Source: Prorocentrum cordatum (lineage: Eukaryota; Sar; Dinophyceae; Prorocentrales; Prorocentraceae). Taken from it: a DNA stretch of 64,000 nt. Made by a program: the position numbers and the translations under genes. Of the stretch, positions 42,829-52,720 are shown piece by piece. Numbering within the stretch: the stretch's first letter is position 1; each line of letters begins with the position of its first letter. The notes beneath the pieces are model-generated. The model saw nothing but the letters and a program-made list of their open reading frames with translations. It did no database searches and was not told where the DNA came from. The stretch is taken from assembly GCA_963575745.1 (NCBI GenBank), contig CAUYUJ010015504.1:1166579-1230578 (forward strand), in the 5' to 3' direction.

Positions 42829-42968
42829 GGTACCAATACCGCTACCCCCCAGACCTCTCCCAGGGTGTGTTCTGACCAGAATGTCGAGGCGAATCCAGCG
42901 GTGGGGACGAGAGCCTCCCAGGATGCCCCAAAAGGGGAAAACGAGGAAAGGGTAACGGTATAGGTACA
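42829..42968. mobile_element. MITE family 9, copy 2
   Basis: GGTACCAATACCGCTACCCC left, inverse TGTACCTATACCGTTACCC right. Interior CAGACCTCTCCCAGGGTG, GAGGCGAATCCAGCGGTGG and GGGGAAAACGAGG are shared with 45570-45723. Confidence 0.65.
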
Positions 42969-43075
42969 TTTCTCTCCTCTGAGCTACCACCACCACCACC
43001 ACCAAAACTCCGCAGAATTCTGTTCCCAAAGGCCCCCCCCAACTGGTGGCGCTCTGTTCCGGGCACTCTCTTGGT

Positions 43076-43245
43076 GGGCTTGTTTTCCACCATCACCACC
43101 ATAAGTAGGAGGGGGAGGGGCTCCTCCCCCGACTCCTCCTCCTCCTCCTCCTCCTCCTCCTCATCCTCCTCCTCCTCCTCCTCCTTCTTACTCCCCCCTC
43201 CAACTTGTGGTGGTGGTGGTGGTGGTGGTGGTGGAAATCAGGCCC
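43076..43245. mobile_element. MITE family 8, copy 2, with CTC core
   Basis: GGGCTTGTTTTCCACCATCA, CCACCATAAGTAGGAGGGGG on the left; inverse of CCCCCTCCAACTTGTGGTGG and GGAAATCAGGCCC on the right; CTC tract between. No adjacent target duplication is clear. A GGGGTGCCACCAGCT repeat follows (43256-43340). Confidence 0.65.
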
Positions 43246-43802
43246 ATCATCTCTGGGGGTGCCACCAACTGGGGGGTGCCACCAGCTCGGGGGGCACCAC
43301 CAGCCCGGAGAAGCGGGGTGCCACCAGCTCGGGGGGGAGCCGACGGCCCCCCTGGCTGGTGGTGGTGGTTCGTTTCTTCTGGTGACCCCCCCTCCCTGCC
43401 TTTGCGCGCGGAGCGCGCCAGAGGCGCATGTTTGTTGTTGTGTTTGTTTCCTCTCTCTCTCTCTATGTATGTCTCGTTATGTATTCATGTATTTAGTTCG
43501 TTGTTCATGTTATGGTGTGTTGGTTGTCTCTCCCTCTATATCTCTCCGTATACGTGTATAGCTGTATATTTCTCTCTCTGTCTCTCTCTCTATATATATA
43601 TATATAGGCGTGTGCATGTACAGTTCCGCATCCACCGCAAGTGGAACAGACGTCCTTGGACCCCATCGGGCGGCGGACACGGGTACATGCCGACACCAAG
43701 GGGGGGGGGGGGGGCGCAGATGTCCGCATCCACCGCCTGCCGAGGCCCCCGAGGATCGACCCGCCCAGCGGTTGCTATCGAGCAATCAGTCGCCCGCCAA
43801 TG
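43246..43802. other. Spacer with short satellites
   Basis: GGGTGCCACCAGCTCGGGG units (43255-43340), CTCTCTCTCT and TATATATATATA runs (43575-43606), and the ATGTCCGCATCCACCGCCTG phrase (43719). No gene. Confidence 0.5.
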
Positions 43803-43960
43803 TTAGATCGGGCCTGTCCCCCTGCAGGGGGATTTTGGACGAAAAAGAAAAAACACAAAAAATGCTGAAGCAACGCTCAGAAACAGTCAAAACATCGTCC
43901 CCAGACTATTGTTTGACTCTTCTTGAATATTCCTCCTGCAGAGAGACAGGCCCGACTTAC
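43803..43960. mobile_element. TIR-1 element, copy F (158 bp, short form)
   Basis: Left TTAGATCGGGCCTGTCCCCC, inverse right GTAAGTCGGGCCTGTCTCTC. Interior TTTTGGACGAAAAAG, ACAGTCAAAACATCGTCCCC and TTGAATATTCCTCCTGCAG. Flanking 8-mers CGCCAATG and TGCTAGTG differ only by three transitions. It is the best small reference for the family. Confidence 0.75.
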
Positions 43961-44490
43961 TGCTAGTGGGGGGTCAGCCTTCTGGAGGTCAGGGTCAGCG
44001 GAAGGCATACGTCCGACAACAACTGTTCATCGAGCCTTGCCTTCCTGGGCAGAGAATTTCCAAAAGAATGGCGCAAGAGGGGAAAGTGAGTGAATACTCA
44101 TTTTGTGAAACGGATGCGGCCCCGAATAAGGAACATCTAAGAAACTGAGCTTACCTTTGCCTGACCCCGAAAGAGCTGACCCCCATGAGCGAGCGAAGGG
44201 CCCCTGGATGCCCCCCGAGACCTGAACCACTTCCCCGTGACGGGATCTCCGCCCTGAATTGCTCTGTGCGGTCCTGGGGGGCCCGCTGAGGGCCCGCGGT
44301 GAAAGAAAAGGACAAAAAAAACCGGCCGCTCCAATTTCTTCGGAACTTCGGATCCCTGGCCAGGTCCCCGAAGATCGATCCGCCTGTCGGCGGTTCTGGA
44401 TCCCATTCGCAGGCCAAAGAATCCAGGAACTCCGCGCGGGCCTCCGAAAATTTCCGTCTATGCCCGCGGCCGTCCCCTCCTCGGATGGAC
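43961..44490. other. Unassigned spacer
   Basis: No gene recognised; minus frames through it are continuations of the (GAC)n satellite frames. Confidence 0.35.
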
Positions 44491-44663
44491 GAGGAAGAGG
44501 ACGACGACCGACTGACGATCGACGACGACGACCACTGACTGAGGACAGACAGCGACTGACGACGACGACGACGACCGACGACGACGACGACGGGCGACGG
44601 ACGACGACGACGGGCGACGGACGACGGACGACGAGAACGGGCGGCGGACGACGGACGACGGGC

Positions 44664-44737
<74 letters not shown>

Positions 44738-44795
44738 ACGACGGACGACGGACGACGGACGACGGGCGATGGACGACCGACGACTGGCGACTGAC
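44491..44795. repeat. (GAC)n / GACGGAC satellite
   Basis: GACGACGACG with CGGGCGACGGACGACG variants, pure between 44668 and 44735. Long plus frames (poly-Asp/Arg/Thr) and minus frames (poly-Val/Ser/Arg) are artefacts. Confidence 0.9.
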
Positions 44796-44939
44796 GGCGA
44801 CGAGCCTCGCCCGAGAGCGCCGCGGCCGCCGGCTCCTCGGCGGGCCCCGCCAGCAGCGAGAAGGGCCAGATGGCGGCGAGGCCCTGGGGCTCCGTCTCCG
44901 GCGGCGGCGCCGCCGCCGCCTCGCGCTCGCGCCACTTCC

Positions 44940-45150
44940 AGACCCCTGTCCTTCCCACGGATCGGCGGCGAGCGAGGGGGGGAAGCGAGAGGGGGCGGGC
45001 CTTCTCAGAAGGCTCAGAAGTCCACTGGCCTGCCGAGAAGGCACTCCGGAGCCTTCCCCGAAGACGCGAGTGCCTCCTCAGAAGGCGCGAGGTCTTCTGG
45101 GAAGTCCAGCCGCCTGCTGAGAAGGCCCTGCTCCTTCTCATTCCCCCCAT
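44940..45150. repeat. TTCTCAGAAGGC short inverted-repeat cluster, third site
   Basis: CTTCTCAGAAGGCTCAGAAG, CTCCTCAGAAGGCGCGAG and TGAGAAGGCCCTGCTCCTTC, as in the clusters at 3998-4140 and 5888-6080, here with TCGGCGGCGAGCGAGG before and GCTCGCCGCCGA after. Confidence 0.65.
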
Positions 45151-45193
45151 CGCTCGCCGCCGAACGAGGCCAGGACGAGGACAATTTCGGGTG

Positions 45194-45364
45194 TCGGTGG
45201 TGGACAATACTCCCTTTAGTAAACCTCCCCTTGGTGAAAACGGTCTGGGACCAAAACCGACGGACCTGGACCCGCAAAAATAACGGCCGCGACGCCCTCT
45301 CGCGAACCGAAAACAGCCAATTCCTAAATCGACGTGTCAGGGTAGGAGGTCTGTCCACCTCCGA
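45194..45364. mobile_element. MITE family 2, copy 4 (171 bp)
   Basis: TCGGTGGTGGACAATACTCC left, inverse TCGGAGGTGGACAGACCTCC right. Flanks GGGTG (45189-45193) and GGGCG (45365-45369). Belongs with copy 5 to a diverged subfamily (CCTTTAGTAAACCTCC, CCGACGGACC). Confidence 0.75.
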
Positions 45365-45569
45365 GGGCGAGGACGGATCAGATCCCGCGGCTCGCGTTCC
45401 AAAACGCTGGGGGACGGATTGATCCTCGTACCGGCCCCGCCCGGCTCCTGCCCTGCTTCCCGACCGCGAAGGTGTGCGGATCAAATGGGCCACAAGCGCG
45501 GCGACGCCGACAGCGAGTCCTGTTCAAGAATGCACGAGATGTGCTGTTGGACTTTGTACCCACGGTTTC

Positions 45570-45723
45570 GTACCCATGTCGATCCTCCCGAGCCTCCTGC
45601 TCCCCGGACCTCTCCCAGGGTGCTCTCTGACCAAACTCTCGAGGCGAATCCAGCGGTGGCGACGAGGGCCTCCCAGGAGGCACCAAAAAGGGGAAAACGA
45701 GGGAACAGCAGAGGTATGGGTAC
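45570..45723. mobile_element. MITE family 9, copy 3
   Basis: GTACCCATGTCGATCC left, inverse GTACCCATACCTCTGC right; interior closely matches copy 2. Confidence 0.6.
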
Positions 45724-45848
45724 AGTGGAGGCTAGTCCACGAGAGACCTCCCACAAGAAACCCACCACACGAGAGCCCAGGACGCCCATGGACTTTCGGT
45801 GCGGGACCGTCTCGCGCGTTCCAGATCGCAAGACCATCGATACCGAAG

Positions 45849-45952
45849 GGAACCCAGGGCAACCTGGAGGCAAGCGGGGTGTCTCTTGGCATGGGCCCCC
45901 AATGTACCTCTTCCGCCTCTGACTGCCCTGCTCCCTCAGGAGGAGGGAGGAT
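45849..45952 (+). repeat. Recent duplication, copy 1
   Basis: About 100 bp from GGAACCCAGGGCAACCTGGA to CTGCTCCCTCAGGAGG, repeated almost without change at 46418-46520. Confidence 0.85.
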
Positions 45953-45959
45953 GAGGAGG

Positions 45960-45982
45960 AGGTAGGTAGGTAGGTAGGTAGG
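45960..45982. repeat. (GTAG)n microsatellite
   Basis: Five to six GTAG units. Confidence 0.85.
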
Positions 45983-46417
45983 TGTCCTCCCGTAGAGGAT
46001 TGTATTTTGGGCCCTCGGGCTCGGGTCCTTTGGCAGAGAGTTGCAGGGCCGGGACGGCGACTGCTTCGACTCCGCGACGTCCGCCCAGGGAAAGGGCGGG
46101 CTCAGTCATGCGTGCAGGGGGGGAGGGGGAGGGCGGGGGGCGGCCCACGGCTGCCCGGCCCGCTCCGGCCCGCCTCCGCTCCCCTGCCTGCACAAAAGAG
46201 ACCGCGCCTTTGCCCGAAAAGCGAACGCGGTGGGAAAGAGGAGGGGAAGGCCTGGGGAGAGGCTCCTTTCGGGGACCTCTCCAGCAGGGGCCCCCGCCCG
46301 GACCCCCGGCCGCCTCATGTCGACGCAATACGAAACTGCGGGACTAGGAGTACGGAGGGAGTGGGAGCCACCCCTGGAGGGAGGGGAGCGGCGCGAGGGG
46401 GGAGGAAGAGAGGGGGA

Positions 46418-46520
46418 GGAGGAACCCAGGGCAACCTGGAGGCAAGCGGGGTGTCTCTTGACATGGGCCCCCAGTGTACCTCTTCCGCCTCTGACTGCCC
46501 TGCTCCCTCAGGAGGAAGAG
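46418..46520 (+). repeat. Recent duplication, copy 2
   Basis: Differs from 45849-45952 at about two positions in 100 (TTGACATGG for TTGGCATGG; CCAGTGTACC for CCAATGTACC). It runs straight into the GGA tract. Confidence 0.85.
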
Positions 46521-46705
46521 GAGGAGGAGGAGGAGGAGGAAGGAGGAAAAGGAGGAAAAAGAGGAGGAGGAGGGAGGAAAAGGAGGAGGAGGAGGAGGCG
46601 AAAGAGGAGGAGGAGGAGGAGGAGGAGGAGGGAGGAAAAGGAGGAGGGAGGAAGAAGGAGGAGGAGAAGGAGGAGGAGGAAGAGGAGGCCAGAGGAGGGG
46701 GAGGC
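46500..46705. repeat. (GGA)n tract
   Basis: GGA with GGAAAAGGAGG interruptions. Confidence 0.9.
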
Positions 46706-47089
46706 CAGAGGTCTCAAAGGTATGTTTGGACGCTTCGGGCTCCTTCCAGGCCTCCGGCGGGCCTCCAGGGACTTGCAGAAGCCTGCGGGGGGACCTCTGG
46801 GGATGGGGGCAAGTGCGGGGGGGTAGGGAGGGAGGGAGACGCGGAGGCAGGTACGGAGGGATGGGGGGGGTGAAAGTCGAGTAGGGGATCAACTGCAGAA
46901 TTCACTTGCCCCAGAAATGATTTGCACGCCGAATCTGCGAAAATGCGTGGAATGGGTGTTCTTAGCGGATGCTACGACAGGAGCACTTTTTGTGGTGAAG
47001 CACTTCTGTAATCGATCCCCTACTTGAGAAAGCATCGCGGATGGGACTACTCGTGGAGCCTATTGAGGCCAAAAATGTAGCTGTGCACT
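46706..47089. other. Unassigned spacer
   Basis: Nothing recognised. Confidence 0.35.
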
Positions 47090-47460
47090 GGCACATCCGG
47101 GGCACACGTCGCGCGTCGCACGCCTGGCGCGCATGGCCCACCTGGCGCTACAGGCGCGCCTGGCGTGCGTGGGCACCTGGCAAGCGCGGGGCATCTGGCG
47201 CAACTGAGCGACCAAAGGAAACGGACGTAGCGCACGATGACATGCCGACCTGACGCGGTGGCTTCCGCGGGCAGCCAGCGCGTTGCGCTGCAGTGGAAAC
47301 GAGGGCGCCGATGCGCGGTCTTGCGCGGAGAGCCTACGCGCCAATGCCCGCGCAATGGACCTCGTCTTCCTCCATGGCGTACCTGGCGCGTGTCGCGCAC
47401 CTGGTGCGCTTGGGACGCCTGCCGCACGATTCGTACGTTGCGCGCCTGACAGACCCAGCG
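47090..47460. repeat. CACCTGGCGCGC degenerate repeat
   Basis: Words CTGGCGC, GCGCACCTGG and CGCCTGGCGTGCG recur every 9-18 bases across 47090-47210 and again 47370-47460. Confidence 0.6.
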
Positions 47461-48000
47461 CCCATGTTAATCATCCATGGCCGTCCACGGGACGGCGACC
47501 ACCGCTTACGCATGCTGAGCTCAGGTAGGTGCGCAATTCTTGCGTATCATGCGGTTAGTGGGACCTGGGGTGAGACAGAAAGTGCAGCTTACACATGAGA
47601 AACGTGAACCTCACCCTCGCCCTCAGCTTCAAACTTCAGTACGTATTCCTTGCGCGTATTCCGATAACCAACAATAACCATCACCACTGGTGTTAAGATC
47701 AATCTGGCCCAGACCGAATGGCGGTAAACGCCTGTCCAGGACATACGCTCAACGATGGACATGTCCAGGGACGGTTGCGGTCTTATGCTTCAGAATATCT
47801 GGCGGAATCCGCCACTCTGACGGCGACGATGACGTCGGTGACGACGACGACAGTCCTCGTCGTCTAGGCTTCGGGTCATAGCTAAGATCTCTGTCGGCCA
47901 CTCGAGACGATTTGGGCAACCCCAAAACGCTCTCGACGAGGCGCAGCTCCTCGCACGCGTCCCGGGACTGGAGAATCGCCGAGAGACGACGGCGGTGACG
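47461..48000. other. Spacer with diverged family 6 repeat
   Basis: The 47890-47990 text (CAACCCCAAAACGCTCTCGA, GGCGCAGCTCCTCGCACGCG) is a diverged family 6 copy, peptide QLLARVPGLENRRETT against QLLEGIPRLESSREPT at 5.4 kb. Otherwise nothing recognised. Confidence 0.4.
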
Positions 48001-48225
48001 ACAGCAAGGACGAGGTCGAAAACGACGAGGAGGAGGAGGACGACGACGAAGCCAAGGACGAAGACGACGACGTAAACGATGAGGACGACAAAAACATTAG
48101 CATCAACAACAACAATATCAGCAGCATCAACAACAACATCAACAACAACAGCAACAACAGCAACAACAACAGCATCAACAACAACAGCAACAACAGCAGC
48201 AACAACAACAACAGCAACAACACCG
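48001..48225. repeat. GACGAC to (CAACAA)n satellite
   Basis: GACGACGAGG text passes into AACAACAACAGCAACAACAG (48100-48222). Poly-Thr/Ala or poly-Leu in translation. Confidence 0.9.
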
Positions 48226-48334
48226 GGCGGCGGCGGCCGCCGCCTGCTCGGCCGCGACCGCCTCGGCGCGCCGCAGCAGCGCGCCGAGGGCCAGCGGGAT
48301 CGGAGCGCCGGTGGCCACCTGAGCGTTCGGAGGT

Positions 48335-48505
48335 CTGCTGCCCCGGGTCAAGCCAGGCCCAGGTCAGCCAGGCCTTGCAGAATCCTGCAAGATCCTGCGC
48401 CCAGGCCCGGGTCAACGCGAAGGATCCTGCAGGATCCTGCGCACAAGCCCGGGCCAAGGCGACCCTGGCCCTGCAGGATCCTGCAAGATCGGGCGCTCTG
48501 GCTGA
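48335..48505 (+). repeat. AGGATCCTGCAGGATCCTGC minisatellite, locus 2
   Basis: Same 42-45-bp unit as 37430-37615, about three units. Confidence 0.8.
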
Positions 48506-48765
48506 CCCCCGTTTGCATTGACCTCCGTCTCACGGCTCCCGAAGCGTTGCGTAACCCAGGCATCTGGCATGTCGAGATAACAACACGTTTTTGATAATTC
48601 TCGGGTCGCTCGGGGCCAGTACCTGGCCTCGGGACCGTCAAGGAACGACTCCGGATGAAGAGCTGGTCTTGGGGAAGTTGTCGGCATGATCGTAGCCCGT
48701 GTCTCGCAACTAGTCGAGACGCTGGATGTCTAGTAATGCGGGGGCAATAAACGGACAGGGCGAAG
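48506..48765. other. Unassigned spacer
   Basis: Nothing recognised. Confidence 0.35.
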
Positions 48766-48769
48766 AAAT

Positions 48770-49235
48770 ATACACTTTTCGTTCCCCCCCTTTAGGGCCC
48801 CTCAGGTGCACGAAAGGCGTACCTCTCCCCACCCCCCGTACACCTTTCGTGTCCCTTGTTGGGCACAACGGGGGCCCCTTCAGAGCTTTTTGGACCCCGT
48901 TCTGGAGGAATAAACAACTGCATAAACAAGAACACTTTCGGAGCTCCGAAAACTTATGCTGACGATTGTTGTTCCGTCTGCAACGTGTTCCCCCCTCTTT
49001 ATCGCCCCCCCCCCAAATTATCCCCCCCGTGAACCTTTCGTGCCGCTTTTTGATCCCAGTGAGCTCCTTTTCGGGTCTCTAAGATGCACGAAAGGCGCAT
49101 CTTCCCCCCTCTCTTGATACGGCCCCCCTCTTCATCGCCGCCCTCCTGTACAACTTTCGTGCCCCACTGGGGCCCCACTGGTCCCCTTCAGAGCCTTTTC
49201 AGATGCACGAAAGGCGCACCTTCCTCCCCCCCCCC
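48770..49235. repeat. TGCACGAAAGGCG / ACCTTTCGTG hairpin repeat
   Basis: GGTGCACGAAAGGCGTACCT (48805), GATGCACGAAAGGCGCATCT (49083) and GATGCACGAAAGGCGCACCT (49202) are each paired with a nearby inverse (GTACACCTTTCGTG, GTGAACCTTTCGTG, GTACAACTTTCGTG). Units of about 120-280 bp. Confidence 0.65.
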
Positions 49236-49347
49236 CTCTTTCTCGCCGACCCCATGACACAGCGGCCAAGCCCCCCTCTGCACCGCCCCGAAAACTTACG
49301 TCGTTGATGATTGGTCTCCGTCTTCAACTTCCCCCCCACCCTTTCTA

Positions 49348-49518
49348 TCGGCGGTGAACAAACCTCCCTTTGGTAAACCTCCATTTAATGAAAACGGCCT
49401 AGGACCGAAACCGACGGACCCGGACCCGCAGAAATAAGGGCCGCGACGCCCTTTCGCGAACCGAAAACGGCCCATTCGCTAATCGAGGTGTCAGGGTGGG
49501 ACATCTATCCACCTCCGA
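49348..49518. mobile_element. MITE family 2, copy 5 (171 bp)
   Basis: TCGGCGGTGAACAAACCTCC left, inverse GGTGGATAGATGTCCC right. No clear 5-bp duplication, probably because the right end was later reiterated. Confidence 0.75.
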
Positions 49519-49747
49519 ATTTTTCTCGCCCCCCCCATTCCGCAAAAATGAGGGCGGTGACGCTCTTTCGCGAACCGAAAACGGCCAACTCGCTAATCGA
49601 CGTGTCAGGGTGGGAGATCTATCGACCTCCGATTTTGATCGCCCCCCCCCAATTCCGCAAACATGATGGCGGTGACGCCCTTTCGCGAACGGAAAACGGC
49701 CAATTCGCCAGTCGACGCGTCAGGGTGGGAGGTCCATCCACCTCCGA
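49519..49747 (+). repeat. Two extra right halves of MITE family 2
   Basis: After the full copy, its right half (GGCGGTGACGC, TTTCGCGAACCGAAAACGGC, CGTGTCAGGGTGGGAG, CCACCTCCGA) is repeated twice more with period about 115 bp, separated by ATCGCCCCCCCCAATTCCGC. A MITE end has become a nascent tandem repeat. Confidence 0.8.
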
Positions 49748-49881
49748 TGTTGATCGCCCCCCCCAATTGCGCAACGCCCGAGCCACGGAGAAGGCCGCGA
49801 AGCCGGCCAGGCCCTCCGCGGTGTCCAGGGCCCGGCGCGCGGCGGGCCCCGCCGACCAAAGCAGGGGTGAAGGGGCGAGGA

Positions 49882-50050
49882 TCGAGTCGGGCCTGTTCCT
49901 CTACAGGAGGAATCTCCGAAAGCAGTTTCCAAAACAGTCTGGGGATGATTCTTCGACCAGTGTTCCAATATTTTTGGAACATTCTCTTGACATAGTTTTC
50001 AAGCAGTTGTTTCCCACCCCAAATCCCACTGTATGGGGGACAGGCCCCAA
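49882..50050. mobile_element. TIR-1 element, copy G (169 bp), perfect target duplication
   Basis: Left TCGAGTCGGGCCTGTTCCTC, inverse right TTGGGGCCTGTCCCCC (four bases shorter near the tip). Exact 8-bp direct repeats GGCGAGGA at 49874-49881 and 50051-50058. Interior TTCCAAAACAGTCTGGGGAT is diverged from copy F. Confidence 0.8.
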
Positions 50051-50270
50051 GGCGAGGAGAGGGGGGCGAGGGGGCGAGGAGAGAGGGCGAGGGGGCGAGG
50101 GGAGGGGGCGAGGGGGCGAGAGGGCGAGGGGGCGGGGCGAGGGGGCGAGGGGAGGGGGCGAGGGGGCGAGAGGGCGGGGAGAGAGGGCGGGGAGAGAGGG
50201 CGAGGGGGCGAGGAGACGGGGCGAGGGGGCCACGGGGGGGGGAGCAGGGGGGCGCAGGAGAGAGGGCGAG
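50051..50270. repeat. GGGCGAGGGG minisatellite
   Basis: GAGGGGGCGAGGGGGCGAGG words, about 25 units of 7-9 bp. The TIR-1 copy G inserted at its left edge. Confidence 0.85.
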
Positions 50271-51456
50271 GAGGAACGCACAGACAAGGCCTGCTGTAAT
50301 CGCGGGAGTAAGACGAGGCCAGGACGAGGACACATCCGAGTGAGGAAAACATGGAAACTGTCTCTGGCGCCACGGCCTTCTCAGAGCGTTGCGGAAATTT
50401 CTGAGGGTTCCGCAACGCTCTGGAACGGAGTCATCCTCGTCCTAGCCCTGCCCGGGAAATCAAAATAAAGAACGGCCCCTGTTTGGAGCCAGCAGCGACT
50501 GGATGAGCGAGGAGGGCTAGAGAAAAAAACACGGAATGACCTGAAACAAATAGTTTCTAAATGGGCGGGCGGGGTTGCGCGACACGTCTAGAACATAGAC
50601 CCCCCAAGGAATTATAGGTTCCCTCCTGGAATATTCAGTTTGCACGTGATGCAGCCCCTGGGGTAGTACACATTCCAGAATATTCACGCACACACGTTTA
50701 TCAAGAATCTTCCGTTTTCGAAAATCCCGTGCACGGGACAAACGAAGACACGCGCGCGGAGTCGCGCGCGCATGCCGAAATCCTATAACCAGAAAGGGTT
50801 TCGTACGGATTTCAAGATCAAGGTTCCCGAGCAATAGAACAACAATAGTTGTGCCACATGGCACATGGCAATTTTCTGCAAAACTGCTCGCGCTTTCACC
50901 ATCTGTTTCAACCATTTCCATGAAAGGAAGCCATGTGGGCGTCCCGTGCGCCCCCGCCGAAAGCTGTCGGGCGCTTTTGCGCGCTTACTGGGGGGGGCGC
51001 GATCCCTGTCAACACATTACCTGCGGGCCACTCGCGCGCGTCGGCTGCGCGTGCATGCCGAAATCCATCCAGAGCCTTCATCATGCCCGAGCAGTGGAAT
51101 CGACAACTCCAAGATATTCCACAGTAAGTGCACCGGACATCTTGCACCACATAGAATGCTAGAACGCACCGTTTGGGGCCAGGGCTGGCTAATATTGACT
51201 CTTTCATGTAACGGTCGTTACTCGGGGGGGACCTGGTAAAAGTAACGCTCGGGTGGGGTGTGGCACGCCTGGGCGGGGGTGCGACGCGATCGTCATAGTA
51301 CGAGCGCGAACATCAACACGTGAGGAGGGATACAGGACCCCTCCTTCGTACGATCGTCACCGGTGCCCCAGGCGGAAGGGGGGGGGAGGGGGGAAGCTCG
51401 GCCCAGGCAGCGACTGCTGCGCGCCAGAGAATAAAGCAAAACGAGGCAACGTCAGC
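50271..51456. other. Unassigned stretch
   Basis: Holds GCGCGCATGCCGAAATCC (50767) and a diverged second form GCGCGTGCATGCCGAAATCC (51046). No gene recognised on either strand. Confidence 0.35.
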
Positions 51457-51458
51457 GA

Positions 51459-51840
51459 GCGGGGAAGGGACGTTGCCCCTGCTGGTCATCGTGCTCCTTC
51501 CCTCGAGACGACGACGGCGACAGGGGGGAGGTTGAGCAGGGACCGACCGTCCCGGCATTCCTATAGGCCTACCACGAGATGTTCTTAGAACCCAGACATG
51601 TTCTAAGAAGACAAACGATGTTCTCATACCATAAACCCGATCTGCTAAAACAACACAGCCCCGGCCAGACGGGTTCTAATAGCATTTCGTGCAGACCACT
51701 AAAAAGGTTATTTGAACATTCTTTGGTAGGCGTATAGGCAAGCTCGGAGGCTTCGCCACTGCTTGAGCGGGGAAGGGACGTTGCCCCTGCTGGTCATCGT
51801 GCTCCTCTCCTCGAGACGACACTGGCGACAGGGGGGAGGG
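51459..51840. mobile_element. MITE family 10, copy 2, between 72-bp direct repeats
   Basis: The element proper is 51534-51768 (TGAGCAGGGACCGACCGTCC to CTTCGCCACTGCTTGA), with inverted termini including AGGCCTACCA and its inverse. It is flanked by near-identical direct repeats of about 72 bp, GCGGGGAAGGGACGTTGCCC to GGCGACAGGGGGGAGG, at 51460-51532 and 51769-51839. Confidence 0.7.
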
Positions 51841-51841
51841 C

Positions 51842-52150
51842 CTCCTCCTCCTTATCCTCCTCCTCCTCCCTTCTCCTCCCTCCTCCTCCTCCTCCTCCTC
51901 CTCCTCCTCCTCCTCCTCCTCCTCCTCCTCCTCCTCCTCCTCCTCCTCCTCCTCCTCCTCCTCCTCCTCCTCCTCCTCCTCCCCTCCTCCTCCTCCTCCT
52001 CCTCCTCCTCCTCCTCCTCCTCCTCCTCCTCCTCCTCCCCTCCCCCTCCTCCTCCTCCTCCTCCTCCTCCTCCTCCTCCTCCTCCTCCTCCTCCTCCTCC
52101 TCCTCCTCCTCCTCCTCCTCCTCCTCCTCCTCCCCCTCCTCCCCATCCCC
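51842..52150. repeat. (CTC)n tract, longest of the window
   Basis: About 290 bp almost pure CTC with a few CCC breaks. Poly-Pro, poly-Ser or poly-Leu on plus; poly-Glu, poly-Arg or poly-Gly on minus. Faces the GGA tract at 52430-52545. Confidence 0.97.
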
Positions 52151-52425
52151 CTCCTCCCCCGCCTCCTCCTCCCCGAGCCAGCCGAATCTGCCGCCGCCGT
52201 GCCTCCCGGCCTGCCGCGGCCGCGCTGCCGCGGCCGCGCGGGGCCGCAGAAGCAGGGCCTGCACAGGCCCGCCGCCGCCGCCGCCGCGGCCACGGCCGCG
52301 AGCCCCCAGCGGCGGGGCGCCCTCCGCGGCGCGCCGGGGCGCTGCGCCATGGGGCCGGCGGCCCCCGGAGGCGGCGCGGCGGGACGGCGCCCCCCTCCGC
52401 TCGGGCGTTGGATCAGTGTGTTAGG
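52151..52425. other. GC-rich spacer between facing tracts
   Basis: GCCGCCGCCGCCGCCGCGGC and similar GC runs. No gene recognised. Confidence 0.4.
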
Positions 52426-52548
52426 AGGACGAGGAGGAGGGGGAGAAGGACGAGGAGGAGGAGGAGGAGGAGGAGGAGGAGGAGGAGGAGGAGGAAGTGG
52501 AGGAGGAGGAGGAGGAGGAGGATTAGGAGGAGGAGGAGGAATAGGAAT
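52426..52548. repeat. (GGA)n tract
   Basis: Inverse of 51842-52150; the two could form one long hairpin. Confidence 0.9.
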
Positions 52549-52589
52549 AAGGAATAGAAATAGCAGAGTGCCTTTGTTGCCCTAAATTG

Positions 52590-52720
52590 GCCGAAGATGG
52601 CCTCCAAGACGTCCAAGATGGCCCAGGATACATATGGCCTCCAAGTTCGCCCAAGATGGTCCTGGATGGCCTCCAAGACGGCCGAAGAGGGTCCAAGGTG
52701 CCATCTAAACCGTCCAAGAA
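52590..52720 (+). repeat. CAAGATGGCC degenerate repeat
   Basis: GATGGCCTCCAAGACGTCCAAGATGGCCC-like text, seven or so units. Confidence 0.7.

Noticed and set aside
47041-47460. Short Arg/Trp-rich frames
   Set aside because: Generated by the CTGGCGCGC repeat.
51676-52557. Long poly-Pro/Leu and poly-Glu/Arg frames on both strands
   Set aside because: Created by the CTC and GGA tracts, which lack stop codons.
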